A stretch of DNA of 64,000 nucleotides from Bin52 sp965213935. Lineage in GTDB: Bacteria; Pseudomonadota; Alphaproteobacteria; Thalassobaculales; Thalassobaculaceae. The DNA lies in the NCBI GenBank assembly GCA_965213935.1, contig CBDCAO010000012.1, forward strand, positions 620,001 to 684,000. The letters are read 5' to 3'. The position numbers and the translations under genes are program-made. The notes under the pieces were generated by a model. It saw only the letters and a program-made list of their open reading frames with translations, was not told the origin of the DNA and made no database searches. Shown here in pieces: positions 42,901-52,155 of this stretch (positions are counted from its first letter, which is position 1; each line of letters opens with the position of its first letter).

Positions 42901-43773
42901 GTGCTGAATCGGATAGGAGTGATCGGTGCCGGTCAGATGGGCTCCGGCATCGCCCATGTCTGCGCGCTCCACGGCCTGCAGGTCCGGCTCATCGACCTCG
43001 GCCCCGACATCCTCGCCGCGGCCCGGGACTCGATCGAGCGCAACCTGGCGCGCCAGGCCAGCCGTGGACGGATCTCCGATGAGGTGGTCGGGACCGCGAT
43101 GACGCGGATCTCGACCGGAACCGACTATGCCGAGCTGTCTGACTGCGACATCGTGATCGAGGCCGCAACCGAGAGCGAGGACGTCAAGCGGGAGATCTTC
43201 AGAACCCTGACACCGCACCTCGGCGCCGATGCCCTGGTCGCCACCAACACCTCGTCGATCTCCATCACGCGACTCGCCGCGACCACGGACCGGCCCGGCC
43301 GGTTCATCGGCATGCACTTCATGAACCCGGTCCCGGTCATGCAGCTGGTCGAGCTGATCAGGGGCATCGCGACCGAAAGGGAGACCTTCGAGGCGGTCCG
43401 CGATCTAGCCGAGCGTCTTGGCAAGACCGTCGCCGAAGCCGAGGACTTCCCGGCCTTCATCGTCAACCGGATCCTGCTGCCGATGATCAACGAGGCAGTC
43501 TATACGCTCTACGAGGGCGTGGGGTCGGTCAATTCGATCGACACCGCGATGCGGCTCGGCGCCAATCACCCCATGGGCCCGCTGCAGCTGGCCGACTTCA
43601 TCGGTCTGGATACCTGCCTGGCGGTCATGCACATGCTCTACGACGGGCTGGCCGATTCGAAGTACCGTCCCTGCCCGCTCCTGGTCCGCTACGTCGAGGC
43701 GGGCTGGCTCGGACGCAAGGCGGGCCGCGGTTTCTACGACTACTCGGGCGACGTTCCGGTTCCGACCCGGTAG
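42901..43773 (+). CDS. 3-Hydroxybutyryl-CoA dehydrogenase
   Basis: A 290-residue NAD(P)-dependent dehydrogenase that interconverts 3-hydroxyacyl-CoA and 3-oxoacyl-CoA (Hbd/PaaH type). The Rossmann motif is IGVIGAGQMGSGIAHVCALH. The catalytic His is in GMHFMNPVPVMQLVELI and the paired Glu in ATNTSSISITRLA to GMHFMNP context; the C-terminal domain has GRGFYDYSG at its end. It starts with GTG behind a GGAGAG. It is the third gene of the etf operon. Confidence 0.94.
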   Translation: MLNRIGVIGAGQMGSGIAHVCALHGLQVRLIDLGPDILAAARDSIERNLARQASRGRISDEVVGTAMTRISTGTDYAELSDCDIVIEAATESEDVKREIFRTLTPHLGADALVATNTSSISITRLAATTDRPGRFIGMHFMNPVPVMQLVELIRGIATERETFEAVRDLAERLGKTVAEAEDFPAFIVNRILLPMINEAVYTLYEGVGSVNSIDTAMRLGANHPMGPLQLADFIGLDTCLAVMHMLYDGLADSKYRPCPLLVRYVEAGWLGRKAGRGFYDYSGDVPVPTR

Positions 43774-43782
43774 CCGGTCCCT

Positions 43783-44322
43783 TCACTCCCTGGCCAGGAA
43801 TTCTCCGATCAGCGCAACCGCCCGGGCCGAAGACCAGTCGGCGGGCCCGACCAGCCGGCCGAGCTGATCTCCGGCGGGGCCGATCAGCACGGTGGTGGGA
43901 AGGGCCCGTACCTCGAGCGCCCGCATGAGCCCGGCCCTCGGATCATGGGTCGAGACCAGCGACGTGATCTCCATTTCCGCCAGAAACGGCCCGGTCGCCT
44001 CCGCTGCCTTGCGATCGATCGAGACCAGCACGATCTCGAAACGCGGATCGGGGATCGCCGCGCGCAGTGCGGCGAGCGACGGCAGTTCATGCACGCACGG
44101 CGCGCACCAGGTCGCCCAGAAATTCACCAGCACCAACCGCTCCGAATACGCTGCGAGCTTGATAGGGGTTCCGCCTGACCCTATGAACTGTGTGTCGGGC
44201 ACCGGGACGGGAGGATCATGGCGGACAAAGCCGAACGAACCGCCGGCCGACCCCGCCCATGCTCCCGGCATCGTGCAGGCCAGGAAGACAGCAATCAGCA
44301 GGGAGCGGACCGCATGACCCAT
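43783..44322 (-). CDS. TlpA-like thiol-disulfide oxidoreductase
   Basis: A 179-residue periplasmic thioredoxin-fold protein with a signal peptide (LLIAVFLACTMPGAWA) and the redox motif FWATWCAPC. The cis-Pro loop is RALPTTVLIG. Proteins of this kind reduce or oxidise disulfides during cytochrome c or oxidase assembly. It is convergent with the etf operon (nine bases apart) and divergent from argH (38 bases apart), a conserved arrangement in alphaproteobacteria. ATG 44322 starts the signal peptide. Confidence 0.9.
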   Translation of the reverse strand: MGHAVRSLLIAVFLACTMPGAWAGSAGGSFGFVRHDPPVPVPDTQFIGSGGTPIKLAAYSERLVLVNFWATWCAPCVHELPSLAALRAAIPDPRFEIVLVSIDRKAAEATGPFLAEMEITSLVSTHDPRAGLMRALEVRALPTTVLIGPAGDQLGRLVGPADWSSARAVALIGEFLARE

Positions 44323-44360
44323 GTTTCTCGTTCTCTCATGCACAGGAAGGTCTCCGGGCA

Positions 44361-45800
44361 GTGACGAACCGACACAGGGATAGCGACAGTCGTACCGCCA
44401 GCGCAATGTGGGGCGGGCGGTTCCGGGACGGCCCGTCAGCGGTCATGGAGGAGATCAACCCCTCGATCGACTTCGACCGGCGCTTCTACTCCCAGGACAT
44501 CGCCGGTTCGCGCGCCCACACCGAAATGCTCGCCACCCGCGGCCTGATCAGCCGGGAGGATGCCGGGCAGATCGCACGCGGCCTCGACCAGATCCGCCGC
44601 GAGATCGAGGACGGCAGCTTCGCGTTCAGCCGCAGTCTCGAAGACATTCACATGAATGTCGAGTCGCGGCTCGCCGAGCTCGTGGGAGATGTCGCGGGCC
44701 GGATGCACACCGCGCGGTCGCGCAACGACCAGGTCGCAACGGACTTCCGGATGTGGGTCCGGGACGCGATTGACCGGCTCGACGACGCCCTTGCGGCACT
44801 CCAGGAAGCTCTGATCGACCAGGCCGAGGCCGAGGCCGAGACCGTCATGCCCGGCTTCACCCACCTCCAGGCAGCCCAGCCGGTCACCTTCGGGCACCAT
44901 CTGCTCGCCTATGTGGAGATGTTCGGCCGCGACCGTGGCCGTTTCGCGGATTGCCGCACCCGTCTGAACGAGTGTCCGCTCGGCGCCGCCGCACTGGCCG
45001 GGACGTCGTTTCCGATAGACCGCGACCACACCGCTTCCGCACTCGGTTTCGACCGGCCGATGGCCAACTCGATGGACGCGGTGTCGGACCGGGACTTTGC
45101 GCTGGAGTTTCTCGCCGCCGCCGCGATCGCCGCCATGCACCTGTCGCGGTTCGCGGAGGAGATCGTCAACTGGACCAGTGCCCAGTTCGACTTCGTGCGT
45201 CTCAGCGACGCGTTTACCACCGGCAGCTCGATCATGCCGCAGAAGCGCAATCCGGATGCGGCCGAACTGGTCCGCGGCAAGGCCGGACGCATCTTCGGCG
45301 CGCTCCAGGCGCTTCTGGTCATGATGAAGGGGCTTCCACTGGCGTTCTGCAAGGACATGCAGGAGGACAAGGAACCGCTGTTCGATGCCGCCGACACCCT
45401 CGACATGTGCATCGCCGCCACCCTGGGCATGGTCCGTGATCTGCGTGCGAACGCGCCCGCCATGCGCCGGGCGACCAATCTCGGCTTCACCACCGCGACC
45501 GATCTCGCCGACTGGCTGGTCCGCACCCTCGACGTGCCCTTCCGGTCCGCACATCACACCACTGGCGCAGTGGTGCAGATGGCGGAGGAACGCGGCTGCC
45601 GGCTCGACCAGCTCGACCTTGCCTCGATGCAGTCGATCGAACCGCGGATCACCGGGGCGGTCTTCGAGGTGCTGGACCCGTCCCGGTCGGTTGCAAGTCG
45701 AACCAGCTTCGGCGGCACCGCACCGGTCAACGTCCGGCAGGCGGCGCGTGCCGCGCGCGACCGGTTCCTCCCGACGCGGCCCGTCGGGGCAGGCGCATGA
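44361..45800 (+). CDS. argH: Argininosuccinate lyase
   Basis: ArgH splits argininosuccinate into arginine and fumarate, the last step of arginine synthesis. The 479-residue protein has MWGGRF near the start, HMNVESRL, TARSRNDQVATD, the fumarase-superfamily signature TTGSSIMPQKRNPD with the flexible catalytic loop, and FSxD-like residues in the LAFCKDMQEDKE segment. GTG 44361 gives a 15-residue lead before MWGGRF, as in relatives, and has GGAAGG upstream; ATG 44406 is the alternative. The stop overlaps the lptM start (ATGA). Confidence 0.95.
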   Translation: MTNRHRDSDSRTASAMWGGRFRDGPSAVMEEINPSIDFDRRFYSQDIAGSRAHTEMLATRGLISREDAGQIARGLDQIRREIEDGSFAFSRSLEDIHMNVESRLAELVGDVAGRMHTARSRNDQVATDFRMWVRDAIDRLDDALAALQEALIDQAEAEAETVMPGFTHLQAAQPVTFGHHLLAYVEMFGRDRGRFADCRTRLNECPLGAAALAGTSFPIDRDHTASALGFDRPMANSMDAVSDRDFALEFLAAAAIAAMHLSRFAEEIVNWTSAQFDFVRLSDAFTTGSSIMPQKRNPDAAELVRGKAGRIFGALQALLVMMKGLPLAFCKDMQEDKEPLFDAADTLDMCIAATLGMVRDLRANAPAMRRATNLGFTTATDLADWLVRTLDVPFRSAHHTTGAVVQMAEERGCRLDQLDLASMQSIEPRITGAVFEVLDPSRSVASRTSFGGTAPVNVRQAARAARDRFLPTRPVGAGA

Positions 45801-45940
45801 AGACCCGCATGCACTGGCTGCTGATAACAGCGTTGTTCGTCTCTCTCGCGATGCCGCTTGCCGCGTGCGGCAAGCGCGGAGATCCGAAGCCGGCGAACCC
45901 CGCCGCAGCCACGCACCCGCGAAGCTATCCGTCCAACTGA
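45797..45940 (+). CDS. lptM: LPS translocon maturation chaperone LptM-like small lipoprotein
   Basis: A 47-residue lipoprotein between argH and lysA. It reads as a signal sequence (WLLITALFVSLAMPLAAC), a lipobox LAAC with Cys24, then GKRGDPKPA, the LptM/YifL signature. In E. coli LptM helps LptD form its correct disulfides. Position argH-lptM-lysA is conserved across alphaproteobacteria. The ATG overlaps the argH stop by four bases. Confidence 0.85.
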   Translation: MKTRMHWLLITALFVSLAMPLAACGKRGDPKPANPAAATHPRSYPSN

Positions 45941-45961
45941 GTGACAGGAAGGCGGAATCGC

Positions 45962-47242
45962 GTGTCCAGTATCACGTACCGGGACGGATCCCTTCACGTT
46001 GAACAGGTTGCCGTCGACGACATCGCCCGCGAAGTGGGAACGCCGTTCTACTGCTATTCGGCCGGCGCCATCCAGGCACGCTACGATACCTTCGCCCGCG
46101 CCTTCTCCGGAGTTGACGCCAGCATCTACTATGCGGTCAAGGCCAACTCCAACCTCGCGGTGATCTCGCTGCTGGCCGACGCAGGCGCAGGCGTCGACAT
46201 CGTCTCGGGCGGCGAACTGACCCGGGCGCTCCGGGCGGGTGTCCCGGCTGAACGCATCGTGTTTGCCGGTGTCGGCAAGACCCGAGACGAGTTGTCGGCC
46301 GCCCTGCGCGCCGGCATCGGGCAATTCAACGTCGAGTCCGGACCCGAACTCGAACTCCTCGCCGAGGTCGCCGGCGGTCTCGGGGTCACCGCGTATGCGG
46401 GACTGCGGGTCAATCCCGATGTCGACGCCGGAACCCATGCCAAGATCACCACCGGCACGCGGGAAAACAAGTTCGGGGTCGACATCGCCCGCGCACCCGA
46501 TCTGTTCGACCGGGCAGCCGCGCTTTCCGGCGTACGGCTCGAAAGCCTGTCGATGCACATCGGTTCCCAGCTGCTTGACCTGTCGCCGTACCGCAGCGCC
46601 TACCAGCGCCTGCGGGAAATGACCTGCACGCTGCGCGGCGCCGGACACCGGGTCGACCATCTCGATCTCGGTGGCGGACTGGGGATCGGTTACGACGGAA
46701 ACGCGCCGGCCGCCCTGGACGCCTACGCGCGCATTGTTTCGGACACGGTGGGCGATCTCGGCTGCCGGCTCGGGTTCGAACCGGGCCGGTTCCTGGTCGG
46801 CGATGCCGGCGTGCTCGTCACCCGGGTTCTGTTCACCAAGCCGGGCGCGGACAAGTGGTTCGTCATCGCCGACGCCGCAATGAATGACCTTATCAGGCCG
46901 ACGCTCTACGAAGCCCGTCACCGGGTGGTGCCGGTCACCCGGGCCGGAGCCGCAGCCGCGGTGCGGCGCTGCGACCTGGTGGGGCCGATCTGCGAAAGCG
47001 GCGACTATATTGCCAGGGACTGCGATCTGGCCGTTCCCCGCGACGGCGACCTGCTGGCAGTTCTCGATGCCGGCGCCTACGGCGCCGTGATGGCGTCGAC
47101 CTACAACAGCCGGCCGCTGGTCCCGGAGGTGCTGGTGAGGGCGAACCGTTTTGCGGTGGTCCGGCGCCGGCAGACCGTTGAGGAAGCGCTTGCGCTTGAA
47201 CGGCTGCCGGACTGGCTGGCCGACCGGCAGGGCAGTGCTTGA
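45962..47242 (+). CDS. lysA: Diaminopimelate decarboxylase
   Basis: LysA converts meso-diaminopimelate to L-lysine with PLP. The 426-residue protein has the PLP lysine motif SIYYAVKANSN, the HIGSQLLDLSPY motif, GGGLGIGYDG for phosphate binding, and GPICESGDYIARD with the Cys that completes the partner active site in the dimer. GTG 45962 was preferred over the in-frame GTG 45941 because AGGAAGG lies about nine bases upstream of it. It lies 21 bases after lptM. Confidence 0.95.
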   Translation: MSSITYRDGSLHVEQVAVDDIAREVGTPFYCYSAGAIQARYDTFARAFSGVDASIYYAVKANSNLAVISLLADAGAGVDIVSGGELTRALRAGVPAERIVFAGVGKTRDELSAALRAGIGQFNVESGPELELLAEVAGGLGVTAYAGLRVNPDVDAGTHAKITTGTRENKFGVDIARAPDLFDRAAALSGVRLESLSMHIGSQLLDLSPYRSAYQRLREMTCTLRGAGHRVDHLDLGGGLGIGYDGNAPAALDAYARIVSDTVGDLGCRLGFEPGRFLVGDAGVLVTRVLFTKPGADKWFVIADAAMNDLIRPTLYEARHRVVPVTRAGAAAAVRRCDLVGPICESGDYIARDCDLAVPRDGDLLAVLDAGAYGAVMASTYNSRPLVPEVLVRANRFAVVRRRQTVEEALALERLPDWLADRQGSA

Positions 47243-47298
47243 CCGCAGGTGGCCGGTAACGTGACACTGACAGGCTGCAAGGCAACGAGGGACCAGGA

Positions 47299-49761
47299 AT
47301 GAAGGTCACCGGCTCCGGTCAGTACCACGCCCGCCTGAGGCTCGCCCGGCTGGTGCTGGTCTGGGAGTCACTGCTTCGCTCGGCGTCTCCTGCCTTCGGC
47401 GTTGCGCTGGCGGTGCTGGCCGCCGCACTGCTCGAATTTCCCCAGCTTCTTTCCCTTGTGCTGGGTCCCCTGACCCACCTCGGGCTGCTGATCGCACTCG
47501 CAGCCCTGGTCCTCTGGCTGTTGCGCCGCGCGGTCCAGGGGTTCGAAGTGCCGGACGAGGCAGCGGCGCGCCGTCGGCTCGAGACCGACAGCAACCTTGC
47601 GCATCGCCCGCTCACGACCCTGAGCGAACAGCCCGCCAACGGGTCCGACCCGCGAGCGGAACGGCTGTGGCGGGCCTGGCAGCAACGGGTCGCGCACTCG
47701 CTTCCGGTCCTGCGGCTCCGACCGCCGCGACCGGTCCTGTCGTATCTCGATCCCGTCGGACTGCGGGCCGGGGTCGGGATTGCGCTTATCATTGCCCTGG
47801 TCGCGGCCAGGGACGACCCGGTCGCGAGGTTGTCCGCCGCATTCATGCCCGACCTGTCGGGGATGGGCGCAACCGGAAATATCACCGTCGATGCCTGGAT
47901 CGACCCGCCAGCCTACACCGGGCGGGCGCCGATCCTGCTTGAGCGAAACGCGCAGCCCGGTCCGCTGGCAGCTCCGGTCAACAGCGTGTTTTTCGCCACC
48001 GTTAACGGTTCCGGAGCAGCTCCTGCCCTGCGTGTCCTCACTGATCACGAGGAGGACGCGGAGACGTTCGAAGAACTGGCCCCGCAGACCTATCGGGTCC
48101 GCCGTCAGATCGGCGCGAGCGCTGCATTCGCCATTCGCCACAACGGACAGGATCTGGCGAACTGGTCCGTCAACGTGGTGCCCGACCTGCCGCCCGACAT
48201 CCGGTTCGCCCGCCCGCCTTCAACGACCCGGCGCGGGAGTGTCTCGGTCTCCTACGAGGCCCGCGATGACTACGGCCTCGTCTCCACCGTGCTCGAAATC
48301 AGACTGCTTCACGAAGACGGCAGCGTCGGCGAGGAGGTGCTCGAGCGCGCAATGCCGCCGGTCACACCGGGAAGGACCGAACACGCCGGCCAGGGCATTC
48401 ACGACCTCACTCCGCATCCGTGGGCCGGTCGCACGGTTCGAATGGTGCTGCAGGCCTCCGACGGTGCCGCTCAGGCTGGCCGGTCCGAGCCCGAAGACAT
48501 GGTCCTGCCGGAACGGGTGTTCCTGCACCCGGTGGCCCGGGCGGTGATCGAGCAGCGTCGGCGCCTGTTGCTGCGCCCGGAAGACCGGACCGATGTGGCG
48601 CGGGTCGTGCTCACCCTTGCGGGTCGGCCGCACGCCTACGGGCACGACTTGGTGGCCTTCCTGGCATTGAAGTCGGCGTCGCAGCGACTGCGCCTCGTCG
48701 CCGACGGCAGCGCCGATCAGGAGGTGACCGAGTTGCTGTGGAAAACGGCGCTTCGGATCGAGGACGGCGGCCTGTCCAACGCCGCACAAAGGGTCCGCGA
48801 ACTGGAGCGCCAGTTGCAGGAGGCCCTCGCCTCCGATGCTTCCGACCAGGAAATCAGGCAGTTGGTCGATCAGCTCAGGGAAGCGCTGGACGAGTACCTG
48901 CAGGCCATGGCTCGGGAAGTGGCGAGCAACCCGCCGGAGCAACGTTCATCGCCACGGACCGGGAACGATGCCGACGGCGTTCGTCGCGAGGACCTGCAGA
49001 AGATGCTGGACCAGATCAGGGACCTGGCGGAGACCGGCGCACGCAGCCAGGCGCAGCAGATGCTCTCCCGCCTGCAGGAGATGCTGGAGAATCTCCACAT
49101 GGACCAGCGTCGGGCCTCGCCCGAGGAAAGGGCGCTGGACCAGATGATGCAGCGGCTGGGTGCGATGCAGCGCAGGCAGCAGGATCTGCTCGATGAGACC
49201 TACATGCAGCAGCGCAGCCAGCCCGCTCGCGGCGACACGAGGCGTCCTCCGTCCGAGGGGGAGGCGGGGTTCCGCCGCATGTCGCCCCAGGAACTGGCCG
49301 AGGCCCAGCAGGAGCTGCAGCGCAGCCTGCAGTCGATCCGCGACCGGCTGCGCGAATTGAGCCAGGAGGTCCCGTCCAGCCTCGAGCAGGCTGAACGCTC
49401 GATGGGAGATGCGACCAGATCGCTCCATCGCCAGCAGCCTGGCAGTGCCCTTGGATCCCAGGCCACCGCGATCGAACAGCTGCGCCGTGCCGAACAGGCG
49501 CTCTTGGACCAGTTGCTCCAGCGCAATGCCGGCAGGCAACAGCCGTCGGGCAGCAACGATCCCCGCAGCGTGACACGCGATCCGCTCAACCCGCGCCGGC
49601 CGGGAGACGGCCATGACAGCGAGTCAATCATCGGAATACCCGACGAACCGGACTTCCAGAAGACCCGGCGGATTCGCGACGAACTGCACCGCCGTTCGGG
49701 CGAGATCAACCGGCCGCAGCTCGAACTCGATTACATTGACCGGTTGTTGCAGCAGTTCTGA
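47299..49761 (+). CDS. TIGR02302 family membrane protein
   Basis: An 820-residue inner-membrane protein of a family restricted to alphaproteobacteria, function unknown. Three hydrophobic segments occur in the first 170 residues (FGVALAVLAAALLEFPQLLS; LTHLGLLIALAALVLWLLRR; AGVGIALIIALVAA). A periplasmic beta-rich region follows (ITVDAWIDPPAYTGRAPILL), then a long Gln/Arg-rich coiled-coil region (about 560-800; QQMLSRLQEMLENLHMDQRR, AEAQQELQRSLQSIRDRLRE). The conserved end is RDELHRRSGEINRPQLELDY. The place after lysA and before ftsE is conserved. Confidence 0.92.
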   Translation: MKVTGSGQYHARLRLARLVLVWESLLRSASPAFGVALAVLAAALLEFPQLLSLVLGPLTHLGLLIALAALVLWLLRRAVQGFEVPDEAAARRRLETDSNLAHRPLTTLSEQPANGSDPRAERLWRAWQQRVAHSLPVLRLRPPRPVLSYLDPVGLRAGVGIALIIALVAARDDPVARLSAAFMPDLSGMGATGNITVDAWIDPPAYTGRAPILLERNAQPGPLAAPVNSVFFATVNGSGAAPALRVLTDHEEDAETFEELAPQTYRVRRQIGASAAFAIRHNGQDLANWSVNVVPDLPPDIRFARPPSTTRRGSVSVSYEARDDYGLVSTVLEIRLLHEDGSVGEEVLERAMPPVTPGRTEHAGQGIHDLTPHPWAGRTVRMVLQASDGAAQAGRSEPEDMVLPERVFLHPVARAVIEQRRRLLLRPEDRTDVARVVLTLAGRPHAYGHDLVAFLALKSASQRLRLVADGSADQEVTELLWKTALRIEDGGLSNAAQRVRELERQLQEALASDASDQEIRQLVDQLREALDEYLQAMAREVASNPPEQRSSPRTGNDADGVRREDLQKMLDQIRDLAETGARSQAQQMLSRLQEMLENLHMDQRRASPEERALDQMMQRLGAMQRRQQDLLDETYMQQRSQPARGDTRRPPSEGEAGFRRMSPQELAEAQQELQRSLQSIRDRLRELSQEVPSSLEQAERSMGDATRSLHRQQPGSALGSQATAIEQLRRAEQALLDQLLQRNAGRQQPSGSNDPRSVTRDPLNPRRPGDGHDSESIIGIPDEPDFQKTRRIRDELHRRSGEINRPQLELDYIDRLLQQF

Positions 49762-49882
49762 TCGCCGGATGCGGAACCGGTCGTTGCAGTCCGGCGAAAC
49801 GTCGGCATTATTCCCTGCACGGCGCACCCGTCGCGTGCATGCGTGCGTCAGTTGTCACCGGCAGGGTGAGTGAACCCGAACC

Positions 49883-50602
49883 ATGAGCATGATGGCATCC
49901 GACAATATCGTCTCGTTCGACAACGTCGAGATGCGCTATGCGGACAGTCCGCCCATTCTGCGCAACGTGACCTTCCACATTCCGCTGGGCAGTTTCCATT
50001 TCCTCACCGGACGCAGCGGAGCGGGCAAGTCGTCGATCCTGCGGATGATGTACCTGGCGCTGCGGCCGAACCGGGGACAGGTACGGATCTTCGGCCGCGA
50101 TCCTCACCAGGACAACGCGTCCAGCATCGCGAACATCCGCCGGCGCATCGGCATCGTGTTCCAGGACTTCCGGCTGATCGATCACCTGAGCGTGCTCGAG
50201 AACGTCGCCCTGCCGCTGCGCATTGCAGGAGAACGGGAATCGGTTATTCACCAGCACGTGTCGGAGTTGCTCGAATGGGTTGGTCTGTCACGGTATCTCG
50301 ATGCGCGTCCACCGGCACTGTCGGGTGGCCAGCAGCAACGGATCGCCATCGCCCGGGCGGTGATCGCACGTCCCTCACTGTTGCTGGCGGACGAGCCAAC
50401 CGGAAACGTGGATGACCGGCTTGCCGATCGATTGCTGTTCCTGTTCGAGGAACTCAATCGCGCCGGGACCACCGTGCTGATCGCCACCCACAACGAGACC
50501 ATGGTCTCGAGATACCGGCATCCCCGCCTCGTAATCGTCGGTGAGGGGGTCGAGATGCACTACTCGAGGTACTCGTCCGCATCGACCTTCCATCCGAAGT
50601 GA
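49883..50602 (+). CDS. ftsE: Cell division ATP-binding protein FtsE
   Basis: FtsE is the ATPase of the FtsEX complex, which recruits and activates peptidoglycan hydrolases at the septum. The 239-residue protein has Walker A GRSGAGKSS, the Q-loop IGIVFQDFRLIDHLSV, signature LSGGQQQRIAIARA, Walker B LLLADEPTGNVD and the H-loop IATHNETM. It overlaps ftsX (TGATG or GTGA). Start at ATG 49883; an ATG three codons later is possible. Confidence 0.95.
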   Translation: MSMMASDNIVSFDNVEMRYADSPPILRNVTFHIPLGSFHFLTGRSGAGKSSILRMMYLALRPNRGQVRIFGRDPHQDNASSIANIRRRIGIVFQDFRLIDHLSVLENVALPLRIAGERESVIHQHVSELLEWVGLSRYLDARPPALSGGQQQRIAIARAVIARPSLLLADEPTGNVDDRLADRLLFLFEELNRAGTTVLIATHNETMVSRYRHPRLVIVGEGVEMHYSRYSSASTFHPK

Positions 50603-51516
50603 TGGCAGGAATGGCGCGACGCAACAGACGTGAATTCGCGGTCAGCCACGGAAACACCGTTGTCTTTCTGGGCTGGACCGTCGGGGTCATGGTTTACCTT
50701 GCGACACTTGCCGTTGCCGGCGCCCTGTTCGCGCAGACGGTGCTCGACCGCTGGTCGCTGTCGCTCGCCGGCGTGGTCACGGTCCAGGTACCCCAGGCAT
50801 CGGAACCGGCGTCGAACGGGACCCTGGACAGGGTCGGTGCTGTCAGGGCAATTCTTGGAGAGACACCGGGCATCCACGCCCACGCGGTTCTGGAAGATAC
50901 GCGGACCCGGGCGCTGCTTGAACCGTGGCTCGGCGAGTCCCTGATCGCCGAACTTCCCCTCCCGGTCATGATCGACGTCCAGCTCGAACGCGGCGCTCGG
51001 GTGGACTTCACGAAGCTCGGCGAGCGGATCACCTCGGTCGCGCCCAACTCGGTGCTCGACGATCATGGACTCTGGCTTTCGCGGGTGGCGGCCACCACGT
51101 CGACACTCGCCCGGGGAGGATGGACTGTGGTTCTCCTGGTCGGTCTCGTGGCGGTGATTTCCGTCGTCTTTGCGATCCTGTCCGGCCTGACGGTCAACCG
51201 TGACATCGTCGAACTGCTCAAGCTCATGGGAGCGCGTGACACCTACATTGCCCGCAGGTTCCAGGGTCACATGGTCGGGACCACCCTTCCGGTCTGCGGA
51301 CTGGGCGGACTGTGCGCGATCGGCACCGTGCTGGCCGTCACGGGATTCACCCGGGCGAACGGCGCCGCGTCGGAGGCATCTCCCGTCCAGTTTTCCCCGG
51401 CAGCCCTGTCGCTGATCGACTGGATCATCGTTGCGGCCGTTCCCCTGGCGTTCGCCATCCTGACGGTCGTCACCGCACGGCTGGCGGCCCTGTACGCACT
51501 GCGGCGGATGTCATGA
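50602..51516 (+). CDS. ftsX: Cell division membrane protein FtsX
   Basis: FtsX is the membrane partner of FtsE; its large periplasmic loop controls septal hydrolases. The 304-residue protein has a basic N-terminus (MARRNRREFAVSHGN), a first TM helix (TVVFLGWTVGVMVYLATLAV), a periplasmic domain (about 45-165) and three later TM helices. The cytosolic coupling motif is DIVELLKLMGARDTYIARRF. ATG 50602 follows the ftsE stop as TGATG; a GTG at 50599 is equally placed. It overlaps ydcF by four bases. Confidence 0.93.
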   Translation: MAGMARRNRREFAVSHGNTVVFLGWTVGVMVYLATLAVAGALFAQTVLDRWSLSLAGVVTVQVPQASEPASNGTLDRVGAVRAILGETPGIHAHAVLEDTRTRALLEPWLGESLIAELPLPVMIDVQLERGARVDFTKLGERITSVAPNSVLDDHGLWLSRVAATTSTLARGGWTVVLLVGLVAVISVVFAILSGLTVNRDIVELLKLMGARDTYIARRFQGHMVGTTLPVCGLGGLCAIGTVLAVTGFTRANGAASEASPVQFSPAALSLIDWIIVAAVPLAFAILTVVTARLAALYALRRMS

Positions 51517-52127
51517 CGACCGGCGCGCGCCACGCCCGGGTCAGTTCGTTCCGCCGGACCTTCGTGGTCCTGCTGGTGCTTGCACCCCTGGTCTGGTCCG
51601 CCGGGTTCCTGCGTTTCGTTGATCAGGTGCCGCGCACGGGTCCGGTCCAGGCGGCACAGGCCGACGCGGTCGTGGTGCTGACCGGGGGGAGTCGACGGCT
51701 CGAAACCGGGTTCGAACTGCTGTCGGACCGGCGGGCCGAACGACTGTTCGTCTCCGGGGTCAATGCGCGGGTGACAAAACAGCAGATGCGCGACCGGGCG
51801 GGACACACCGTGTCGAACACGCTGTTTGCGTGCTGCGTGGAGCTCGGCCACGAAGCCAAGGACACGCTGGGCAACGCCACCGAGACCGCAGCCTGGGTCC
51901 GCAAGAACGGGGTGCGGTCGATCCTGCTGGTCACCAGCAATTACCACATGCCGCGCAGCCGGTTCGAGCTTTTGCTACTGCTTCCCGACGTGGTGATCCA
52001 TCCCTTCCCGGTACTTGCCGAGCGGGTCGAGATGGACCGGTGGTGGCGGCACCCCGAGACACTGCAGCTGCTGTGGACCGAGTTCCACAAGACCCTGCTT
52101 TCCAGTCTGCGCGAACTGCTGTCCTGA
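51513..52127 (+). CDS. YdcF family (DUF218) envelope protein
   Basis: A 204-residue protein with one N-terminal membrane helix (FVVLLVLAPLVWSAGFLRFV) and a DUF218 domain: ADAVVVLTGGSRRLETGFEL, RLFVSGVN, LGHEAKDTLGNATETAAWVR and ILLVTSNYHMPRSRFEL, the last two being the family's conserved motifs. Members such as ElyC affect envelope synthesis; the reaction is unknown. ATGA overlap with ftsX makes ftsE-ftsX-ydcF one unit, as in many alphaproteobacteria. Confidence 0.9.
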   Translation: MTTGARHARVSSFRRTFVVLLVLAPLVWSAGFLRFVDQVPRTGPVQAAQADAVVVLTGGSRRLETGFELLSDRRAERLFVSGVNARVTKQQMRDRAGHTVSNTLFACCVELGHEAKDTLGNATETAAWVRKNGVRSILLVTSNYHMPRSRFELLLLLPDVVIHPFPVLAERVEMDRWWRHPETLQLLWTEFHKTLLSSLRELLS

Positions 52128-52155
52128 GCCGCGGAGCAGCACCGCCGGAAACCGG